A stretch of 64,000 nt of DNA from Tethya wilhelma (GCA_964030475.1 CAXIPT010000002.1:392138-456137); one strand, 5' to 3'. Positions 46,265 through 58,735 are shown, counted from the stretch's first letter. The notes: generated by a model from the sequence alone, not told the origin. Numbers and translations are program-made.

Positions 46265-49200
46265 AACAGCAGAAGCTATAGATCCTCTAGGGGGGACTGC
46301 TCCATTGAAATTTTCGAAACTCTTAAATCGCTAGTCATTGATAACTACCATGTGGATAATTTAATTATATGTGGTGACTTTAATGCAAGATGTGGCCCCT
46401 CTTCCGAGCTTGAACACCATGAAGGCCACAATATTCCTCCTCGCCTAATCACTGACTGCAGTAGCAATGCAATGGGAAAAGAGCTTATTGAGTTCTTAAG
46501 AGTTTTAGATATGGTTATTTTAAATGGAAGGTTTGGGACGGGGAGCGATAGCTTCACTTCTGTATCATCTAAGGGTATGGCAGTTGTTGACTATATTCTG
46601 TGTCCTATAAAGAGCTTTGATAAGTGTAGACACTTCAAAATATTGGACACCTTGCAGGTTGTTCATGAGCGCGGAATTGCCATTGACTCCTCGTTACCGG
46701 ACCATAGAATAGTGTCAATTGTAGTTAATTGCCCGGGAACGGAGGGTGGTACCACTGGTAGGCTTGACCAAGAAAAACCTAAGATTAAAACCAGAAAGGT
46801 TATTCCAGAAAACTTTTTAGAAGATGAAGATTCAAAACGGGTTTTTGAGGACCTACTGCAGCAGCTTGAGGCCTTACCGCAGGATAAATCTGCAGAAGGG
46901 TCCGTGGAAGAGATATACCATGCCTTCTGCCACACTCTTGATAGCAACCTAGATACCAAAAAAATCAAACAATGTAATCATACAGCTAAACCATGGTGGT
47001 CAAAGGAACTTTCCCATATATGTCCAGGGAAGTTAAGAAACTTTTTGAGAGTTGGGAGAGGGATAAGGGAAATCCTGATTTTAAGCTTCAGTACCTAGAG
47101 GGAAGGAAAAAGTTCAGTAGCCTGGTACGTAAGGTTAAACGTCAACATAATAGAAACCAACAAATTAAATTGCTTGAGAGCCAAAGAAAATCACCTAAGT
47201 CTTTTTGGAATTTTATAAAAAGGCTGGGTAACCCCTCCCCTAGTAACGTCCCGGACTCCGTCAGAGATCGAAATGGGAAATTGATTAGTGACCCAGAGAG
47301 GGTAAGAGATGAATGGATGAGGTACTTTGAGAACCTCCTCAACCCAAATGTCACTAGCTCCTCTTCTGGGGATTTCCTTTCTGAGTCTACTCCATCAGAT
47401 TCAAACCCACATCTGACTGATGCCCCCCTGGACTTTTTGAATGAGCCTATTTCTACAGAAGAGGTAGAAAGGGCGGTCAAGGCAAACAGCAATTCCAAAA
47501 GTCCAGGGGCGGATGGGATTCACCCAGCCGCTATCAAAAACACTGCATGTATATCTTTCCTCACTTCCTTATTTAATTTCTGTTTTAAAAGTGGTGTGGT
47601 TCCACAAGCATGGCTTAAAGCCATAATCAAGCCTATCCCCAAGAAGAAGATCAATTCGCTAGATCCTTCTGAATATAGAGGCATTTCTCTACAATCCTTT
47701 ATAGCCAAAACATACTGTAGGGTAATCATGCAACTCTAGGTTAAATGATATCATTGAGACAGAAGGCCTTCTCTGTGAGGAGCAGAATGGGTTCCGCACT
47801 GGTAGGAGCTGTCAAGACAACATCTTTACTCTCAGCTCCATTATTGAAAATAAGCTCTTGGATAAGAAATCTACATTTGCATGCTTTATTGATTTCAAAA
47901 AAGCCTTTGATTGCGTGAACAGAAGATTCCTCTGGCATAAACTAGAGAGTAGGTATGGGATTAAGGGTAACTTCCTAGAAACAATAAAGTCTTTATACAA
48001 AAATGTCTCATGTGCAGTCGACATCAATCAGAGTCTCTCGGGTTGGTTCAATGTGGGCTCTGGGGTTAAGCAAGGCTGCATTCTCTCTCCAGCTTTGTTT
48101 GCTCTATTCATAGATGATCTGGTGCAGGAAATCAATAAGGAGGGATGTGGGGTTGTGTGTGGGAATGATTTACTTTCCTGCTTGTTGTATGCTGATGACA
48201 TGGTGTTGCTTGCCCCTGATGAAACCAAGCTCCAAAACCTTATAGAGGTGGTGGAGAGATGGTGTAATAAGTGGGAAATGGATCTAAATGTTGCAAAAAC
48301 AAACATTCTGCATTTTAGAAGGAGATCTCCTAGAAATCCTAGATCAACCTTTACTTTCACCTTTCAGGGCAGGGTTATTCAGTATGCTGAATACTACAAG
48401 TATCTGGGACTTCTTTTCAATGAACACCTTAGCTGGGAAGGGGCAATGAATGAGATGATTGGGAAAGCCAACAAAGCCTTGGCAATTCTTAACCAAAAGG
48501 CTAGGGCATGTGGAGGGTTCCATTTCAAAACCTACTCTATGCTTTTCAACCAGCTTGTGCAATCAATCATAATTACTAATGCTTGCATCTGGGGCCACAA
48601 AACTCGCAAAGACATTTTGAGGGTTCAGCACAATGCTATGCGTTTTACATTAGGGGTTGGAAAGTCATGCCCTATAGTAGCTCTATTTGGTGAAACTGGA
48701 TGGGTGCCTCTTGAACTCACCATTAAATTCAGCATTCTTAGGTTCTGTAAGAGATTAGAAAAAATGGGTAGGGAGAGGATTGCTTACAAAATGTATGTAT
48801 GGAGCTCTTCTGTTGCAATGCAAGGCAGAAACAACTGGTGTTCGAAGAAGAACTCTCTGCTTGACGAAATACATGATCCGGCAAACGGTCTCTGTCTGGA
48901 CGAGATGTGGGAAGCTTTAGCAAGTAAATACATGCAGCTATGGAAGTCAGATGTCAGCACAGCACCAGAGGACAGTGAGACTGGTGGAAGGCTAAGATTC
49001 TACAGACTCTTTAAAAATGGCCCTGTTGCCGAAAACCTCGTGGAACACGGTTCATCAGTATATAAGAAGAGAGTGGTTACTCAACTCCGTACTGGTTGCC
49101 TCCCACTGGAGGTTGAAACTGGCAGGTATAGAACACCCAAAACTCCATTGAGCAGAAGAATCTGTTTGCTGTGTGAGGACGGTATTGGTGACGAGACCCA

Positions 49201-49402
49201 CCTGCTTCTGGACTGCCAATGTGATGCTCTATTGGAACATAGAAGGGCAATACTGGATCTGATGAGGACCAGGGTCGAAGACTTTGACTCCCTCGGCAAA
49301 GAGGAAAAGGTTTGCTCAATTCTCTTTTGGTGTGGTAGTGACAGTGCTATGAGCAAGGAGGTGTTTAGATTAATTCAAGCAAGAATGAATATGTTAGCGT
49401 AG
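46265..49402 (+). pseudogene. Non-LTR retrotransposon ORF2 (AP endonuclease, reverse transcriptase, zinc knuckle), two frameshifts
   Basis: The endonuclease is truncated at its N-terminus; the visible part holds ICGDFNAR near 46365 and SLPDHRIV near 46695, the Asp-His end of the fold. A linker (WWSKELSH, shift near 47015, then KKLFESWERDKGN) leads to the reverse transcriptase: SPGADGIHPAAI, EYRGISLQS, a second shift near 47730, EEQNGFRTGRS, FIDFKKAFDCVNR, GVKQGCILSP and the catalytic YADD at residues 111-114 of the 514-codon frame. A CCHC motif (CLLC, eight residues, H, four, C) lies near the C-terminus. The protein would nick and copy into target DNA. Clade is uncertain; the C-terminal knuckle points to I/jockey-like groups. 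The copy lies between N bases at 46177 and 49419. Confidence 0.9.
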
Positions 49403-49419
49403 TTTAAGGTTTGTTTTAN

Positions 49420-50599
49420 TACTGTGATCAACCATGCATACTGTAGTATTCTCGATCTTGTCTCATTTGACTTGGAATGGTCCCATTTGCCATCAGATAT
49501 CAAGCCGTGCATCTGCTGTACATATATATATATTCTCACCTCTACCTCTACCTCAACTATATAGCAGCCTTGCTGCTCCTGTCTATTGATATAAGCAGAC
49601 CGTCAGCTTTATTAGTTTAAGGCTGTAAAGTATTATCAATAATGAACATGGACACATTTACGCAGTGGTTACAAGCACTAATTAGTTCTGGAGGCATCAC
49701 CACTGACCAGTTAGATGGGATTTACCTGGCGTATGCATGATAACATGAGCAATTTGGATAGACTGGCTGTTGCAAGAAAGAAGTTTCCTCTTGATAAACC
49801 AATGGATCTAGCCTGGTTGAGGATTGAAAAGATCATCGACACTTTCTATTTGCAATCCCACAATAATCCATTGTGCCACACTTTTGACTCACCTCCAAAA
49901 AATGAAAGATGCATGCCCACACAAATTTTAATACACAAGCTGGGAAACACAGTTTTTTGTGGTTGGGAAGATTCAAACATATTATAGTTTGCGCCATGGG
50001 TAAGACCCATTATCTGTTTTATATTCATAGGATGGTACATTGTCGAAAGATATACCGAAAAGTGCTACGCAAACAGCAAGCAAAAAACAACAATGCTGTG
50101 ACATGACAAATTTATGCGAGCAATATTAGTAAATGGTTTCTTGTCTTGACTCTTGTTTATACTCAACTGCTACATTATTGTGTTTTAATAACTGTAATAC
50201 GCATACATGCAATATAAGATCATGCATGTACAGAGAAGCACAGCAAGACTTCACAGACTTAATTGACTCATGTATAAAAACTACATAGACGGACGTCCAG
50301 CCAGGGGTGCGTGATTTGCTTTATGTGCACATGACGTAATGAAAATTGCCTTACAAATGTAGACGTACGTAATGTAATTAAGTATTGCAAATCGTGCAGC
50401 ATATGACAAGTTTGCCAGGACTGATTATGAAAAATTTTGGAGAGTTGTGAAATGGTATGATTTCTCACGTCTATATATATATACATATATATATACTGTC
50501 TCAGGCTTCGTACAAGTATATGTACCAATGGAAGAATGATTGCATCACGATTCAGAGCCCGATTCCCAGTGCCTCCTGGTAATTCCCAAGACGAAGAAG
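49420..50599. other. Mostly non-coding stretch
   Basis: A possible peptide (MNMDTFTQWLQALISSGGIT) near 49642 runs into a stop after about 30 codons, and a 90-codon frame follows at 49715. Neither shows a motif. Simple AT tracts occur at 49520 and 50470-50500. Confidence 0.4.
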
Positions 50600-50972
50600 C
50601 AGTCCCCATTATAAGGGGGGAAAAATTTCAACCACCTGTCTAAAGTTTTGGAAGAAAATGTTAAATGTAGGAGAGAGAAAGCAGCAAAAGAACCAGTTGG
50701 AAACAAAGAACTACAACAATTATCATATTGATGCTACGTATACACTTGATGACGATGACGATCCAATATCCTTTTGGGTAGAGCATAAATAAACATATCC
50801 ATTAGTTTCTGCACTTACACTCGACATTTTATCGACACCTGGTTCTTCGGCTTGTGTTGAACGTGCCTTTTCAACAGCAAGTGATACTACTATTCGTAAA
50901 CATAACAGACTTACTGACACCAAACTTGAACATGAAGCTTTTGTAAGAAAATATAATATTATGTACGTATAA
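50600..50972 (+). pseudogene. hAT transposase C-terminal dimerisation fragment
   Basis: A frame with one internal TAA reads DDDDDPISFWVEHK, stop, TYPLVSALTLDILSTPGSSA, CVERAFSTASDTTIRKHNRL and ends EAFVRKYNIMYV at 50972. The order (aromatic WW-like segment, L-S-x-P-x-S-S, ERAFS, R-x-R-L) is the hAT dimerisation region. The catalytic part is absent. No nearby hAT ends were found. Confidence 0.75.
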
Positions 50973-52210
50973 AACTATTAGTATAAAATATAATGTAGAC
51001 TTGTTTTTTTTTAAAATACTTATTTTGAAATTATAAGGGTTTTACTAATTTAAAAAACTAAAACCACTCTGCAGTTTACTAAAACTAAACTTGAAAGCTA
51101 GACCATCTCTCAAAATTGAACTCTGAAATTTGAACACATGGAGAAAATATTTTGAAAATCATAATCACTAAATTGGAACAACAAAGACTTTCAGTATAAA
51201 AAAGAGTGAAGGGGGGAGTTAGGTTTGCACAGTCTTAATTAATCTTCGTTGTGGTGATGGGGAAATTCACTCACAAAAACATTGTAATTTAAATCTGATT
51301 CTGAGGAAACATTCATAAAAATTCATTTATCGACAACAAGGCCTAGGCTTGCTTCAACAACTTAAATATTTAAATTTTTTTCATTTGTGTTGGTAGAAGG
51401 CAATTGAGTTCATTCGTATATATACTGGACCACATTGATGCAAGGACAGTCAGTAACTGTCACCTGATGAAGGTAATTTATGACCTTTTGGAAGGTATTG
51501 GAGTGTAGAAGTAAGTACACAATGCCACATTGTTCCTCAGCACACAACCTGTCCATACACCTACAGCTTTCCTTAACAAAATGACAAAATATTGCATCAA
51601 AGTGTTGGGATATCACTCCCTAGCTACATATGGATGGACATGTGATGAAACCAAGATGGATGAAGAGCTATATATCTCCAATATTGTACACATCTTCTAA
51701 GGGCAAATATGTTTGTACTGTTGATACCGGCAAAGCTGGTTTATTCAGATTTCTATTCATAATCCAAGTATGTTTGTTTGACTACTTATCTATTAATAGC
51801 ATAAATTTTGTGAGTTACAGAGGTATATCTGGAAAAATGAGTGTGGTTGTTCCCCCGAGTTTAAACTGTGATGATCTCATTAGTCGATCTTCAGCTAATC
51901 AATCTCAGCCAGTCTGTCTTGTGTGTCCTTCATATGCTTTTGTACCCCGTGCCAGCAGTATACCTATTGCATCCAACTCATCATGTCAGTGGTCTGACTT
52001 GAGATTGGTCTAGGTAGTTAACAGAAATGCAAAATATCAATGAACAAGCTGGGAGGAAAGAGTAATGTTTGTAATGGTCTGGTATGGCTCCACAATGCTG
52101 AACCACCAATGGTTCATGGTGATTTGTAGGCGTAATTAGTGTTGATAATTTTGCACTTGGATAATTTTTGGTATCATTAAACATGCTATACAGTTCCAAC
52201 ATCCTCCTAG
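50973..52210. other. Mostly non-coding; one open frame of unknown meaning
   Basis: 51630-52013 (+) is open for 127 codons and includes GKMSVVVPPSLNCDDLISRS with several Cys afterwards. It could be an exon of the following split gene, but no clear splice borders were seen. Confidence 0.3.
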
Positions 52211-53018
52211 ACAACCATTTGTGTGCTAAAATCGGTGATCGACTTCAAATTCACTGTTGAGATTCCAAAAATTATTGGGCAACGTACTATGATAACTGCT
52301 GCTGTTGTGGCCAAGAGTCTGGGCTATAATCCTCCTGAAGCCGATACCTGTCACATGTCACCTAAGAGTGTTGTTAACTTACATATGGAGTGGTAAGTTA
52401 ACAATTAAGCATATATCCGAGTAGTATACTAATGATGCATAAAAATCACTTGTACTTTTAAATAATGTCAAGATTGCACTTGAGACTTATTCTGGGGAAG
52501 AGGCGTATGATAAGAACTGAGAAGACCGTGTGCTTGTAAGCATTAATTTTATGTTGTGTATATGGTTGATTCCTGTATTTTATTGTACTACTTATACCAG
52601 GTTGAACACCTTGACGATGCTCTGAAATCTCTTACTCTTACTTAAATTTTGTTTGTTTTAATGTGTCTTGTTTCAAGTGTTGTCACTTCCTGACAGTGAA
52701 GACAGTGGTACTGATGCAGGTTTAGAAGATTCTCTCTGTAAGTATAATTATCTGATTGACCATTTTAACTTTGGGTATCTGCATGAGTGAGCTTTTTATT
52801 CTATTTATGTAGCACTCCCTCCGACCCGGTCTTCTAGAGCCTCAAAGACTAAGGAGCCTGTCCCCAACAGAATTGCAGTGGGCTCACGGACAGGCAAGAT
52901 ACTTAATGTGTAGTTAGTAAGTAAATTCATGTCCTTTTATTTCCTTACAGCACTCACTCGGAGTCTCACTTCCACGGCCTCAAAGACAAAACAGAAGCAA
53001 GGAAGTACCTCGTGTGTG

Positions 53019-53279
53019 CAGGGGGTAGCAACTCCCATATGTACTGTACTTGGAGTCGCGACCGCAGTCAAGATGACGGTCACTGGTCAAAATGAGATTA
53101 GTGCTGGTCAACAGTCAAAATGAAAATTTAGACAATAAAGGTCGTCAGTCAAGCATGAATTTCACTGCGCAGTCAATAGTCAAAATGAAAGGTCAACGGT
53201 CAAAATAGAAATTTTGGATGGTCAAGATCTTGACCGCGGTTGCGGCTCCAACTACAGAACATATGGGAGTCGCCACCCC

Positions 53280-53284
<5 letters not shown>
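53019..53284. mobile_element. 265-base foldback element in an intron
   Basis: The left end CAGGGGGTAGCAACTCCCAT and the right end ATGGGAGTCGCCACCCCCTCTG are inverse with few mismatches. The inner parts also pair (GGAGTCGCGACCGCAGTCAAG with CTTGACCGCGGTTGCGGCTCC). The middle is a run of GGTCAA / CAGTCAAAATGA words. Confidence 0.8.

Positions 53285-53315
<31 letters not shown>
53283..53315. repeat. (TG)n microsatellite
   Basis: Sixteen TG units directly after the foldback element. Confidence 0.95.
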
Positions 53316-53317
<2 letters not shown>

Positions 53318-53763
53318 ACATTTTTATGTGTTTATAATGTGTCTTATCTGTCTTTAGGTGCATATACAATAGATGATCTTTTAAAAACTCCAGTTCCTCT
53401 GCATAAGCAAGATTGATTTAAAATTAAGAAAAGAGGTAAAGCATGCATGTCTTTTGACTTCCGTAGAGCATAGAGAAGCGTTAAAAGCCAAAGAAGCAGC
53501 TAAAGATGCTAAAAAGAAACGCAAAGAGGAAGCAATAGTTAATAGAGAGTTCAAAAGAAAAAGTAAGTAGCTTGGTTATTATTTTGTCTATCTTTACTCT
53601 AAGTTAATACTTCTTAGGGAAAATCTGTATTCAGAAGAAGTCCAAATATCCAAATTCAGTTCAGTGGATTCAGTGTGAAACTTGCAAGCAGTGGTTTCAT
53701 TGTGAGTGTGCTGAAAGAAGCTCAAGAGAATGATTTTCTGTGCAACGTTTGTAGTGATTAGTT

Positions 53764-54288
53764 CCATTGACTGTAGATATACGTATTACATTCTATTGAC
53801 ATAATTATATGAAGAACTTTGTAAACTTATGTTCAGTTGCTAGCGCGGCTAAAGCTATGGAAGCTTTAAAAGTTAATCCTGTTGTTGAATAACTTTTTGT
53901 CTGGGATTAATTTCTGAGTGTCCGTTTTTAATTTGACCCTCTCTCCACTAAATAGAGGATGTCTAGAATCTAAAGCCACCTATTGTGTGTAGTATACGTT
54001 GGAGTCGCTAGTGGTATAGCTACCTAAGCTAGTCTAACTCCTTGCTAGTTGTATATTTATTTGCCGTTGTACGAGAAAGTGTTCTATTGTATGAGAAACA
54101 CTGTACTAGGAGCTGCAATCATATCTGCTGTTGTTTTGTACACTCCGCGCCACTACTGCTGTCGGTGGCGTATGTGTGAAGGGTGTAGTTAAGGTATATG
54201 TAGCTGCAACTTCAAAGTCTACAGCTTTGGTAATCAAGGAGTGTAGAGGTAAGTTCAAATCTGTCCGACCATTAATTACATCCTCTGT
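53764..54288. other. Non-coding stretch, no gene recognised
   Basis: No supported frame between the zinc-finger end and the CR1-like fragment. Confidence 0.5.
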
Positions 54289-55479
54289 CTTGACTTAAAA
54301 AAGGCCTTTGATTCTGTGCCTCACTATGAGCTCCTGAACAAACTTTCTAGGCTAGGCATCACAGGGCAGACATGGCACTCCATGGTTAAAGGATTACCTG
54401 ACAGAGAGACACCAACATGTGTCCATCAATGGTTGCCTATCTCCTAATCTGCCAGTTCTCTCTGGTGTACCTCAAGGCAGTATACTTGGACCTCTACTCT
54501 TTTTAATTTACATTAATGATCTCCCACATTGTGCTAGCTATACTCATGTTTTTCTCTTTGCTGATGATGCTAAATGCATCAAACCTATCAGTTGCAGTGC
54601 TGAATCCTTGCTTCTGCAGTCAGACTTAAACAATCTTGTTGAATAGAGTCTAAAATGGAAGCTGTCCTTCAATGAGCTCAAATGTTCTCTGCTCACCTTC
54701 TGCACTCAGTCTAATATTATATTATTATCTGCTGATCACCAGTACACAATCAATACTACGGTTGTTTCAATGTGCAGATCTCACAAGGACCTAGGTATCA
54801 TTTTAACTACCAACCTTAGTTGGTCTGAATATATCTCCTCCACCATATCAAAAGCATACAAAAAGCTCGGATTGTTGAAGCGAACCTTTAGTTCAACCAA
54901 TAGTATTACCACCAAATGTAGTCTATATCTCTCCCTTGTTCGATCCAACTTAGTGTATGCCTCACAAGTGTGGAGACGTTTACTAATAAAAGATAAAATA
55001 GCTCTTGAAAATGTTCAACGTCGGGCTACCAAATTTATTCTTAATGACTTTATGACAAACTATAAATCCAGACTTAAGGCACTGAATCTTCTGCCATTGA
55101 TGATGATCCTTGAACTGAGCTTCTTTATTAAGTGTCTCAAAAAACCCTGTGAATCTTCTAAGATTCTAGATCATGTTTCCTTTAACGAGAATGTAACCAG
55201 ATCAGGCATGCATAATAAACTCTGCTATCCTTAAACAAGTCATTGTCTAGTACAACTCGTCATCATTACTTTAACCGACTCCCACGCATCTGGAATGCTG
55301 ACCTATCTCAATCCTATGCCACAATTATGACCCAATTAAATTATTATTTTGGAGTTGTTTTATTAATTCTTTTACCGAGGACAATGTATGCACTTTCCAT
55401 CTCTGCTGTTCGTGCTTTAAGTGCACAACAATCCCCTCAAGGCAACTTTTTGTCAACCCTAACTGAGTATGCTATCTGA
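54289..55479 (+). pseudogene. CR1/jockey-like retrotransposon, 5'-truncated reverse transcriptase
   Basis: Starts inside the reverse transcriptase at LDLKKAFDSVPHYELLNKL. After a shift near 54390 it reads [20 protein letters not shown] and the catalytic FADDAK. It then passes a TAG stop at 54644, continues LKWKLSFNELKC and HKDLGIILTTNLSWSEYI, and ends, after another shift, with TTRHHYFNRLPRIWN. Three lesions make it inactive. The ATA/TTA-rich simple sequence at 55540-55735 may be its 3' tail region. Confidence 0.85.
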
Positions 55480-55856
55480 TGCATGTCGACTGTGATGAGT
55501 ATGTCTGTGTCATTATATACTAAATGTGCTTTATTGTTTACTATAATATTATTATTATTGTAACTATATTATAATATGTTAGTTTTGTTCATGGCTGCTA
55601 TTCTCATAGCTGTCCTTAAGCAGTATACCCACACTTCACACCAGACTATTGCCAAGTCATTTCACCGCTCCTCATATTTTGACACTTCTTGTATACATGC
55701 TGTAAAGCAATAATTATGATAATAATAATAATACTCAAGTCATGGGTGATACTGAACCACCTCCAGTAGTCACCTCTGTGTGTGCATCAAGTTAAAAAGT
55801 TGGTGTATTTGTATGTGTGCAGATTTAAAGTGCATAATTTTGTGAACTACAGCTGA

Positions 55857-57343
55857 TTTGAGTGATGATGTCTCGGATTCTCCTCCCACTTCTAGTGCAA
55901 GAGCTGTCTCCAAGAAGAAACCAGCAACAGTTACTATGAAAAGAGGTACCACTACCACAGTTGCTAGGAGAACAGTTCGTACTCAAGGAAGCTATAGCTC
56001 ACATGGCTAACAACAAAGGTAAAATTTGTGACCTGTGTGCTGGACTGTTCAAAGCTGGAGAAGAAGTCCTCCACTGTGAAGGCAGCTGTGGAAAGCTCCT
56101 CCACCGTTAGTGCGCTGGTGTTTCAAGACAGCACTATAAACAGTTGTTCAAAGATGGCTCTACTCCATTCATATCCCTCATGTGCACACAGCTTCTACAC
56201 AAAGCTGAAATAGTAACTGGAGATTATAAGCATGCGGACTTTGTAAGGGCTAATGACTTCTTAATGGATCTTGATATTGATTCCATCCTTGATCCGGCAG
56301 ATACGGAGTCGAGTTGAAAGAAGTGGAAAACTCTCTTTCTATAGACATCATGGAAGAATGTATACCTAGTTCAATATTACCTGACAAGAAAAACCTCCCA
56401 TGTCTCACAAAAGAAATCATCAAACTCATCCGTAAAAGAAATACCTTGTTCAAGAAAGCTAGACAATCAAGGTCTCTATATGACTATCAACGGTTTAAAA
56501 CTATTCACAACAAAGTAGTTAACCTTTTGCGTCAGAATAAGCAAGATTTCTTCTCCTCACCTAACCTAAAACATCCAAAGGATTTCTGGAAAGCCATCAA
56601 GGCCATCAACCCTTCAAAAAATATATCCATGATGCCTCCTTTGATTAACAATTCATGTAATACGGCAGTCAGTGAGAGTGAGGAGAAGGCGACACTTCTA
56701 AACAATACCTTTGTTACATACTTTAATTCCAAAGAAAAGCCACTCCAGTCTAATGATATAGAGTTAACCAATAATTCTGACTCAGAGACTCTAGATGTTG
56801 TTCTGTGCACCGAGGAGGAAGTATATGAGCTATTAAGCACTTTAGATACCAGCAAAGCCAATGGCAGTGATGATGTGTCAGCTATAATGCTCAAGCATAC
56901 AGCACTAAGTATTACAGAAGCAATCACCAAACTTTTTAACATCTCCATTAAGCTGGACAAATTCCAGAAGAAATGGAAAACTGCTAGAATAACACCGGTC
57001 CCAAAGCATGGTGATCCCTCTGATCCTTCCAATTACCGCCCCATATCATTGGCGTCGATTCTAAGTAAGCTTCTGGAAAGACGTAATTATGGCTGACTTA
57101 TTGGATGCTTATTTGAAAGCAAAACATACTATCTCTGAGCAGCAATGGGGGTTCTCAAAAGGCAAATCAACAAGCAGTGCATTACTGTTTGCTGTAGATA
57201 AATGGAATCGCAGCCTTGAGCAAGCGAAGGACATTTGTGTAGTATTTTTTGATTATCGTCAGGCATTTGACACAGTTCCTCACCGAAACCTTCTGAAAAA
57301 GCTACTTATTCGCACTCTCTGCAAGAATATGCAACGTATGTAG
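55857..57343 (+). pseudogene. CR1-like retrotransposon: PHD-bearing ORF1 relic joined to 3'-truncated ORF2, endonuclease missing
   Basis: 55857-56010 is Ser/Thr/Lys-rich (SDDVSDSPPTSSARAVSKKK). After a shift, 56021-56210 shows a PHD finger pattern (KICDLCAG, VLHCEGSCGKLLHR, stop, CAGVSRQHY, LMCTQLL; one expected Cys is Ser). PHD fingers are known in ORF1 of some CR1-like elements. Directly after it come the linker between endonuclease and reverse transcriptase (LPCLTKEIIKLIRKRNTLF) and the start of the reverse transcriptase (FQKKWKTARITPVPKHG, PSNYRPISLASILSKLLE). Following one shift come EQQWGFSKGKSTSSAL and VVFFDYRQAFDTVPHRNLL, ending at 57343. No endonuclease sequence remains between PHD and linker. 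Confidence 0.8.
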
Positions 57344-57946
57344 TGATTAATTGATTTTAGCTGTTACTAATATATCCTCATTGTATTATCCAGGAGAAGA
57401 CAAGGTTGAGAAGGAAATGAAATCAATTTTTCCAGGTCAAGGGTCCTCCAATTAAGAAAGTGGCTTGACATCTCATGAGTCTGTAGTTGCCAAAGCAGAC
57501 AAACTACATATGTTCAAACCCTGCTAGTGGCCAGAGAAGTATCCAAAGACATAGTGGTAAAAAGTATACTTCAAAAAGTAGAGAGTACCAACGAAACTTA
57601 GTTATCCTACATTACTCTGATCATTCTCCCGGAGCTGTGGAAGTCCCATGCATCTTGCATGGTGTACTATCCCTCTAACAATTCCTTTCAGCTTTAATTG
57701 TTTATTAATTGTACATACACATATATAAAGATAGACCAAAGCTTGATCGCACTAATAGTTTTGCTTAATTGTAAATTAATGTATCTTCCACTTGTATACT
57801 ATGATATTGCATGTATGCATGCATGCATGCATGCCTGGAAATAAACTATATAATTATGTACTTATTTGGCATCCTTATACGTGCCATCAACCCATGGAGT
57901 GTACTATCCAGCATGTGTATTACTAACTAAAATTCTTGTTCAATTT
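57344..57946. other. Mostly non-coding; (GCAT)n tract
   Basis: No recognisable coding content. ATGC repeats fill about 57807-57833. A TTCAATTTCAG acceptor-like site precedes the next relic. Confidence 0.45.
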
Positions 57947-57949
57947 CAG

Positions 57950-58735
57950 AGTTTAATTCTTGCCTGCAATCTTGGATTAAATCACTCAAGCTATCAAAAT
58001 ATGAGAGATGCTCTTCATAGCTCTGCCTGGTTGTTAGCTGCCATGCTACTCAAGCTCTAATGCAATTCCAGTTTCCAAACCAGAATGCGTTAACGGATAC
58101 TCATGGAACTGGAATGGGGATCAGAATCAGAAAAATTTGTTCAGATTAATCATGTCAGTGGATGCCATTGGGCAGGTCTTACAAATAAATTCTCGTCGTC
58201 CAAGAACACCATCAAATATATGATAGTATTCACACACAACCAAAGAAAAATATTTGAGCAAGCGTGTACCATTTTGATGATTAACGATGAGGATGTACTG
58301 AATGTGTAAGTAATAAATGTACAATTACAGCAACCTGTGGATAGTTGTAGCCTCTATGTTGTTGCTATGGTGTTTGATATAATGTAATGGTATAGATCCT
58401 TGCCAGCTGAAGTATGATGAGCCACTTATGCGGACACACTTAGAGAAGTGTTTTTCTCAACAGCGTATCCGTACATTTCCTTCAAAAGGAATATTTTGGA
58501 AGAAGGGTGGTGGATACGAAATCTGTAAAATTATTTTGTGTGTGCCGTTATCCAGAAACAGTTGAACAATTTGGAGACATGGCTTCTTGTGACTCGTGCA
58601 AAAATTGGTTATCATGAATTTTGTATCAACATTCCGAATAAAGTCAACAGGAATGAAAGTGAAGTTTGGGTGTGGCTTGATGCCTCAATTTCAGCTCCCC
58701 TCTTAGCCTGTACACTAATGCTTTGCTATTGGTAG
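57950..58735 (+). pseudogene. Ulp1-like (C48) protease plus PHD-finger relic
   Basis: After an acceptor-like TTTCAG the frame reads SLILACNLGLNHSSYQNMRD and an AAMLLKL segment. In a shifted frame it reads EKFVQINHVSGCHWAGLTN, in which HW is the catalytic-His signature of Ulp1/SENP-like cysteine proteases found in some eukaryotic transposons. Near 58400 a further frame reads KYDEPLMRTHLEKCFSQQ and RIRTFPSKG, then a zinc-finger pattern (CVCRYPE, MASCDSCKNW, shift, GYHEFCINIPNKV) of PHD type. The Asp and Cys of the protease triad are not visible. Shifts and stops make it non-functional. The order protease then PHD recalls accessory proteins of large DNA transposons; this is inference. Confidence 0.5.

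Larger units (their letters stand above)
52211..53763 (+). pseudogene. Split gene ending in a basic helix and a zinc finger, probably decayed
   Basis: Several segments have coding look and splice borders. 52211-52392 reads FTVEIPKIIGQRTMITAAVV and ends TG|GTAAG. Short exons follow (SLPDSEDSGTDAGLEDSL; LPPTRSSRASKTKEPVPNR; LTRSLTSTASKTKQKQG). Then comes a Lys/Ala/Glu helix (REALKAKEAAKDAKKKRKEE) before GTAAGT at 53562, and after CTTCTTAG a Cys/His end (WIQCETCKQWFHCECA; in a shifted frame ENDFLCNVCSD, stop) like a PHD finger. Stops inside some exons and the last shift suggest decay. The basic helix plus zinc finger recalls the tail of the pogo-like relic at 22.3 kb, so a transposon origin is possible. 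A foldback element occupies one intron. Confidence 0.45.

Noticed and set aside
53019..53284. Coding exon reading through the GGTCAA-rich segment
   Set aside because: The segment is a foldback element lying in an intron-like position.
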